Notes under the pieces: generated by a model | What the model saw: the letters and a program-made list of their open reading frames with translations, nothing else | Database searches by the model: none | What the model was told of the DNA's origin: nothing | Part shown: positions 6,628-9,809 of the stretch, piece by piece | Layout: every line of letters begins with the position of its first letter | Numbering within the stretch: position 1 is the first letter of the stretch | Assembly (NCBI GenBank): GCA_050180745.1 | Contig: JBFXDW010000066.1 | Span: 1-9,809, forward strand | Direction of reading: 5' to 3' | Length of the DNA stretch: 9,809 bases | Origin: JBFXDW01 sp050180745 | GTDB lineage: Bacteria; Pseudomonadota; Alphaproteobacteria; UBA9219 | Position numbers and translations under genes: made by a program

Positions 6628-7614
6628 CTAACCTATTGTTGCTCTGGCCGCCGTGGTTTTGTCATGCTCTTCCGTAGGGAGGAACAGTCTTGCCAGTGAA
6701 ACGGGGTTGAAGGGAGAAAGCTGTTCGGTGACTTTGTTTGTCGCACTGAAAGCTGCAAGAGGCAGGCCGGATTCGTAAGAGGCTTTAAGGATGCCGCCTA
6801 TCCGGCGCGTCATATCAAGACGAGTGGCCACCATGCGCTTGGCCCCAAGCTCGGCAAAGGTGCGTGCCATTTCAAGAGCAATATCAGCATCCATATCGGC
6901 GGGTAAAACTAGACATAGTTCAGCATTCACATTGCGGATCAGGTTTTTTAGATTTTGTTGGTCCGTCTTGCTGAAGGGATTGCATCCAGCCGTATCCACA
7001 AAGGTCATTGTCTCAGCCGACTGAATAGCAACGGCATCTTGAAGGGCCGCAGGGTCTTCGATTTCTAAGATATCTGTATTGAGAATTTTGGCGAAAGCGC
7101 TTAGTTGAGCCATGCCGCCAGCGCGCTCTGTATCGGTGCTGATAAGGGCTATTTTTTGTTTGTTGAGGACGCTGTGTGTAGCCAGCTTGGCTGTGCAAAG
7201 AGTTTTCCCTGCACCCGGAGGCCCAACCAGAATGAAGGCGTTTGTTGTTCTGTCTTCAAACGGCGCATAGAGCATATGCGTATCCAAAGCTGCACCCAAC
7301 GCAAGAAGCGTGTCCTCATGAGCATATTGGGTGGCGGTGCCTAGAAGTTTTTCGGCAAGGACAGACGGCACATGATGTTGGATCAATGCATCCGAAATAA
7401 GCTCCACAGAATCTGCGTCAAAATCCTCATCAAAAGAGGTTGTGAAGTTTGAAGATGGTGTAACAGGTCTTTCTTCGACCGCTGCTGTTACGCGCACGCC
7501 GCCCATATCATCATCGTTACGTGTGGCCACGATAATGGCGTCATTGCCTAAAGCCTCTCGCACGAGGCTCATGGCTTCAGTCATAGTCGAGCCGTAAAAA
7601 GATTTAAGGCGCAT
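6628..7614 (-). CDS. flhF: Flagellar biosynthesis SRP-type GTPase FlhF
   Basis: FlhF is the third SRP-type GTPase of bacteria and marks the pole where the flagellum is built. The N-terminal B region starts with MRLKSFYGSTMTEAMSLVR and LGNDAIIVATR (22-32). It is followed by an acidic linker (about 55-70) and an N domain. The NG domain carries G1 GPPGAGKT (131-138), the SRP-specific DTERAGGMAQL (161-171), G3 DTAG (207-210) and G4 TRLD (264-267), and ends with the SATNKVTEQLSPFNP region (290-304). At 328 aa it is on the short side because the linker is brief. It leads the flhF-flhG-fliK-like operon. flhA, which often lies next to flhF, is not present upstream. The 82-bp gap before it has no sigma-54 or sigma-28 box that I can defend. 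Confidence 0.94.
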   Translation of the reverse strand: MRLKSFYGSTMTEAMSLVREALGNDAIIVATRNDDDMGGVRVTAAVEERPVTPSSNFTTSFDEDFDADSVELISDALIQHHVPSVLAEKLLGTATQYAHEDTLLALGAALDTHMLYAPFEDRTTNAFILVGPPGAGKTLCTAKLATHSVLNKQKIALISTDTERAGGMAQLSAFAKILNTDILEIEDPAALQDAVAIQSAETMTFVDTAGCNPFSKTDQQNLKNLIRNVNAELCLVLPADMDADIALEMARTFAELGAKRMVATRLDMTRRIGGILKASYESGLPLAAFSATNKVTEQLSPFNPVSLARLFLPTEEHDKTTAARATIG

Positions 7615-7696
7615 TAGAGAAAACCCTGATCATAGTAGTTATTCCAGAGTTTAGCATAATGGAGCAGGCGATGGAATAGGGGGATGAGCGCTGAGC

Positions 7697-8230
7697 CTAA
7701 CGCAGGATATAGACATTATCCCGTTGGAACCGCCGAACAGCCTTGGGAATTTGAGGCGTGAAAATGATAGGATGTGCGCCTCTGCCAATAGAAACTATTG
7801 GGTTGCTGAGCCGCAAGGGAGCGTGGCCTAGTTCACGCTCCCTCCTTTCAACATATTTAAACAACAGCCATGGATTTAAGATGCCTTCAAATAAGTTTTT
7901 CAAGGCCTTTCTTTGGCTGGCTCCATAGGCCATGACCACACTCTGAAAGCAAGTGCCCTCCCTTCTGCTATCCTCACTTCTGCCATTAAGGGGGGCATAC
8001 TCATAACAAAACTCCAAGCCAGGCATGCGTGCGACAAACCGTCTTGAGTCTTGTCCCGTTGCTCGTGTTGAGCATTCGTCAGCACAGCCCAAATAAAGAT
8101 CTCTTCCGAACCAAGCCTCTTTTGCAAAAACAGGAACAGCATTAATCGCCGCAGCAAGCCCTTCGAAATCGGCTATGTGCCGAAATGTGGAGGCGGACAA
8201 AAAGATGGGTTGTTTTTCTGATGATAACAT
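7697..8230 (-). CDS. Unrecognised 177-aa cysteine-containing protein upstream of flhF
   Basis: I do not recognise this protein. It has four cysteines (49, 53, 75, 94), the first pair as C-x3-C in LGCADECS, many aromatic residues and a basic C-terminal half (KYVERRERELG at 125-135, AVRRFQRDN at 164-172). There is no signal peptide and no clear membrane segment. The start at 8230 is the first ATG of the frame, but its purine-rich AAGGA lies about 13 nt upstream, farther than usual. It is 39 bp behind the next unknown gene and 82 bp ahead of flhF, all on the same strand, so it could be transcribed with the flagellar operon. That is inference from position only. The full-length open frame and sensible composition support a real gene. 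Confidence 0.65.
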   Translation of the reverse strand: MLSSEKQPIFLSASTFRHIADFEGLAAAINAVPVFAKEAWFGRDLYLGCADECSTRATGQDSRRFVARMPGLEFCYEYAPLNGRSEDSRREGTCFQSVVMAYGASQRKALKNLFEGILNPWLLFKYVERRERELGHAPLRLSNPIVSIGRGAHPIIFTPQIPKAVRRFQRDNVYILR

Positions 8231-8269
8231 GAGTTTTTATTTATCCTTTTTAGTTAATGCGTTCTGCGT

Positions 8270-8791
8270 CTAAAGAGCTGACTTTAACAAGGGTGCTCCT
8301 GACTGAGGGAGCCAATGCAATTTATCTGGCTTTTTTACGGGGCAATCGGCTTCAAAAAAACCGAATTGACGATGATGCCGTAAAAGGCGTGATCCGATAC
8401 GAATGCTGGCCCCAGAGGAGATGATGGTTTTCTCAATCTTTGGATCAACAAAATGGCCAATAATAGCCGAAGGCAAAAAGAATCCCGTTAAGATAGAGGT
8501 CCATGCATCCTTATCTGTTATGCCGTGGGCTTGGATAACATCACATACGTTATGAAAAGAGAGGACCTTATTATACGTTACCACAACCCCATTGACGTAA
8601 ACGTTTTCGACACGAGCACAAACTCTTCTTCCATTCTTTCGAAAATTTGGTTTTGTTTGTCCAGTCCGCATATTTTGTGCTGGAACACCTAAAGTTTCGA
8701 GTAAAGCCTGAACAGCTGTCTTCGCGCTTGTCTTATCGGCAAGTCTCTTATAGCGATCAAAAGTAAACCTAATGCTTTTCATTTCTTGCAT
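8270..8791 (-). CDS. Unrecognised 173-aa basic protein
   Basis: I do not recognise this protein. It is strongly basic in its first 60 residues (FDRYKRLADKTSAK, NFRKNGRRVCARVENVYVNG), followed by a strand-rich part (VNGVVVTYNKVLSF, 67-79) and a hydrophobic stretch near 98-114 (TSILTGFFLPSAIIGHF) that is too broken by charge and polarity to call a membrane helix. Another basic cluster, RIGSRLLRHHRQFGFF, is at 131-146. A nucleic-acid-binding role would fit the charge but is not shown. The start may be the ATG at 8791 or the one three codons later at 8782; neither has a good Shine-Dalgarno. It lies 39 bp before the next unknown gene, on the same strand and possibly in one unit with it. Confidence 0.6.
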   Translation of the reverse strand: MQEMKSIRFTFDRYKRLADKTSAKTAVQALLETLGVPAQNMRTGQTKPNFRKNGRRVCARVENVYVNGVVVTYNKVLSFHNVCDVIQAHGITDKDAWTSILTGFFLPSAIIGHFVDPKIEKTIISSGASIRIGSRLLRHHRQFGFFEADCPVKKPDKLHWLPQSGAPLLKSAL

Positions 8792-8805
8792 GGAAAATGC
8801 TTTTC

Positions 8806-8958
8806 CTATTCTAACGTAAAGTCAACACGTTGTATCCTCCCTTGGGTAGAGGAAGCAACAATGCATGGAGTATCGGGGAATTTCCAATGTGAATCAATTT
8901 GCTTTAGCTGATTAAGAATTCTTTGTGGATAGCGACTTTGATTGCAGAAGGCATATAA
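8806..8958 (-). pseudogene. Possible 3' remnant of a gene cut off by the MITE-like element
   Basis: A minus-strand frame without any usual start codon ends in TAG at 8806-8808. Its protein-like translation includes YPQRILNQLKQIDSHWKF and PCIVASSTQGRIQRVDFTLE. The frame remains open through the adjoining inverted-repeat element to about 9024, but that part has a repeat origin. It stops 14 bp before the next gene's start at 8791. I cannot name the family. An open stretch of this length can occur by chance, so this is a weak call. Confidence 0.25.
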
Positions 8959-9130
8959 TAGACTTCTTGCATAACTGGAGCCAAAAAAAGAAAAATGGGA
9001 CCCCAGCCTTCGCTGGGGTGACGTTTAGGAGTAGAGGACAGACCTATCTATAATTCCGTCATGCCAGCGCAGGCTGGCATCCCATTTTATATTTTTTTAA
9101 GAAGTTACTGCTGGTTATGCAAGAGGTCTA
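8959..9130. mobile_element. MITE-like element with terminal inverted repeats and TA flanks
   Basis: The left end GACTTCTTGCATAAC (8961-8975) and the right end GTTATGCAAGAGGTC (9114-9128) are inverted repeats matching at 14 of 15 positions. Both are bounded on the outside by TA (8959-8960 and 9129-9130), as for a 2-bp target duplication. The 168-bp body has no coding capacity, so this fits a miniature inverted-repeat transposable element or a solo remnant moved by a transposase encoded elsewhere. From memory the ends resemble those of IS5-group elements, but I cannot verify that. Inside lies a second pair of inverted repeats, listed separately. It occupies the space between rplA's terminators and the unknown genes. 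Confidence 0.65.
8996..9084. repeat. Pair of REP-like palindromes in inverted orientation
   Basis: Two 28-bp units, 8996-9023 and 9057-9084, are inverted copies of each other with five differences. Each is itself a hairpin: CCCCAGC/GCTGGGG around CTTC on the left, and ATGCCAGC/GCTGGCAT around GCAG on the right. Four of the five differences form two base pairs that change together, so both stems stay paired; the fifth is in the loop. The 33-bp spacer shows nothing clear. Elements of the type TGGGAnnCCAGC...GCTGG...TGACG are common between genes in alphaproteobacteria. Confidence 0.8.
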
Positions 9131-9182
9131 ATATTTCCTTTCTTTATAAGAACACTACACACTATAGCAATTCATTGGCCAT

Positions 9183-9220
9183 AAAAAAAGCCTGCTCTTC
9201 AAGAAAAGAGCAGGCTTTTT
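9183..9220 (-). terminator. Strong intrinsic terminator behind rplA
   Basis: GCCTGCTCTT (9190-9199) and AAGAGCAGGC (9206-9215) form a perfect 10-bp GC-containing stem around a 6-nt loop. It is flanked by seven A on the left and five T on the right. Read on the minus strand it ends in a run of seven U, so it should stop transcription coming from rplA. Its symmetry would also let it work on the plus strand, but no plus-strand gene leads into it here. Confidence 0.9.
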
Positions 9221-9234
9221 ATTAACCATAAAAT

Positions 9235-9257
9235 TCCTCTCCCCTTGCGGGAGAGGA
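9235..9257 (-). terminator. First hairpin behind the rplA stop
   Basis: TCCTCTCCC (9235-9243) and GGGAGAGGA (9249-9257) form a perfect 9-bp stem with a 5-nt loop, starting 4 bp past the rplA stop codon. On the minus strand it is followed by ATTTTA, a poor U-tract. It could be a weak terminator in tandem with the stronger one, a 3' end stabiliser, or an intergenic palindrome of the CTCTCCC-GCAAG-GGGAGAG type often found in alphaproteobacteria. Confidence 0.55.
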
Positions 9258-9261
9258 GCTT

Positions 9262-9809
9262 TTACGCCTCTTCGGTCAGACTTGCTAAATCAACCTTGAG
9301 CCCAGGCCCCATCGTTGTCGATACGGCTACGCGGTTGATATAGGTACCCTTAACTCCAGAAGGACGAGCCTTGGTGATTGCCTTGATAAACGCACGCGTG
9401 TTCTCAAGCAATGCCGCTTCGTTGAAGCTGACTTTACCAACACCAGCATGAACAATTCCGTTCTTTTCAGCGCGGAATTCAATCGCGCCAGCTTTAGCTG
9501 CCGCGACGGCCTCAGCAACCTTAGGCGTAACCGTTCCAAGCTTCGGGTTTGGCATCAGACCACGAGGCCCCAGCACCTTACCCAAACGTCCAACAACACC
9601 CATCATGTCAGGGGTTGCAATGACGCGCTCAAAATCAGAGAAGCCTGCGGCGATTTTATCAGCTAAATCTTCGGCACCAACAATATCGGCACCAGCTGCT
9701 TTGGCTTCATCCGCACGCTCACCTTTAGCAAATACGGCTACGCGAACCGTTTTGCCTGTCCCGTGAGGAAGCTGAACCATGCCGCGCACGATTTGATCGG
9801 ACTGGCGAG
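9262..9809 (-). CDS. rplA: 50S ribosomal protein L1, C-terminal part
   Basis: L1 binds 23S rRNA at the mobile L1 stalk and helps release deacylated tRNA; in many bacteria it also represses its own operon by binding the mRNA. The window contains the last 182 codons (of about 230); the start lies beyond the right edge. The frame continues to the edge through SDQIVRGMVQ, so the GTG at 9789 is internal and not a start. Clear family marks are LPHGTGKTVRVAVFAKG, GADIVGAEDL, the signature LGPRGLMPNPKLGTVTPKVA, and the FRAEKNGIVHAGVGKVSF stretch near the C-terminus. The gene ends in a normal TAA, followed by two hairpins. No rplJ follows on this strand within the window, although rplJ and rplL come next in most bacteria. 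Confidence 0.97.
   Translation of the reverse strand, partial: RQSDQIVRGMVQLPHGTGKTVRVAVFAKGERADEAKAAGADIVGAEDLADKIAAGFSDFERVIATPDMMGVVGRLGKVLGPRGLMPNPKLGTVTPKVAEAVAAAKAGAIEFRAEKNGIVHAGVGKVSFNEAALLENTRAFIKAITKARPSGVKGTYINRVAVSTTMGPGLKVDLASLTEEA

Noticed and set aside
9787..9789. GTG as start of rplA
   Set aside because: The frame continues upstream to the edge with L1-like residues (SDQIVRG), so this is an internal valine codon.
1..9809. CRISPR array, tRNA or rRNA genes
   Set aside because: No regularly spaced direct repeats and no recognisable tRNA or rRNA sequence were seen on either strand.

Overview
The window looks like chromosomal DNA of a flagellated alphaproteobacterium of moderate G+C. 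This is inferred from the nudF-yggT-folD cluster, from an FlhF/FlhG pair linked to a FliK-like protein, and from the style of the intergenic palindromes. No rRNA gene is present to fix the taxonomy, so the placement is tentative. All recognisable core genes lie on the minus strand; only three unrecognised genes in the middle lie on the plus strand.

Layout from left to right. (1) 1-1340, minus: nudF, yggT and the 5' part of folD, in that order of transcription. (2) 1341-1572: an AT-rich divergent intergenic region with two clear dyads. (3) 1573-4109, plus: three genes of unknown function. The first two (310 and 363 aa) are tandem paralogs sharing a Cys-Cys-x-x-Cys motif and an identical ten-residue block; the third is a small 104-aa protein. 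All three have the same T-tract/A-tract/Shine-Dalgarno arrangement before the start codon. (4) 4148-4178: a perfect 10-bp stem in the convergent gap. (5) 4195-7614, minus: flhF, flhG and a fliK-like gene with gaps of 10-11 bp, clearly one operon. (6) 7697-8791, minus: two unrecognised genes upstream of flhF. (7) 8806-9130: a possible gene remnant, then a 168-bp MITE-like element with near-perfect terminal inverted repeats, a TA duplication and an inner pair of compensated palindromes. (8) 9183-9809: two hairpins, one a strong terminator, behind the 3' part of rplA (ribosomal protein L1).

How the parts fit. FlhF (SRP-type GTPase) and FlhG (MinD-type ATPase) together set the place and number of flagella, and the FliK-like protein probably acts in hook or rod assembly. 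NudF, YggT and FolD are housekeeping or membrane functions. The least explained parts are the plus-strand paralog island, the two unknown genes between rplA and flhF, and the nested inverted-repeat element. No complete defence, secretion or biosynthetic system was recognised.
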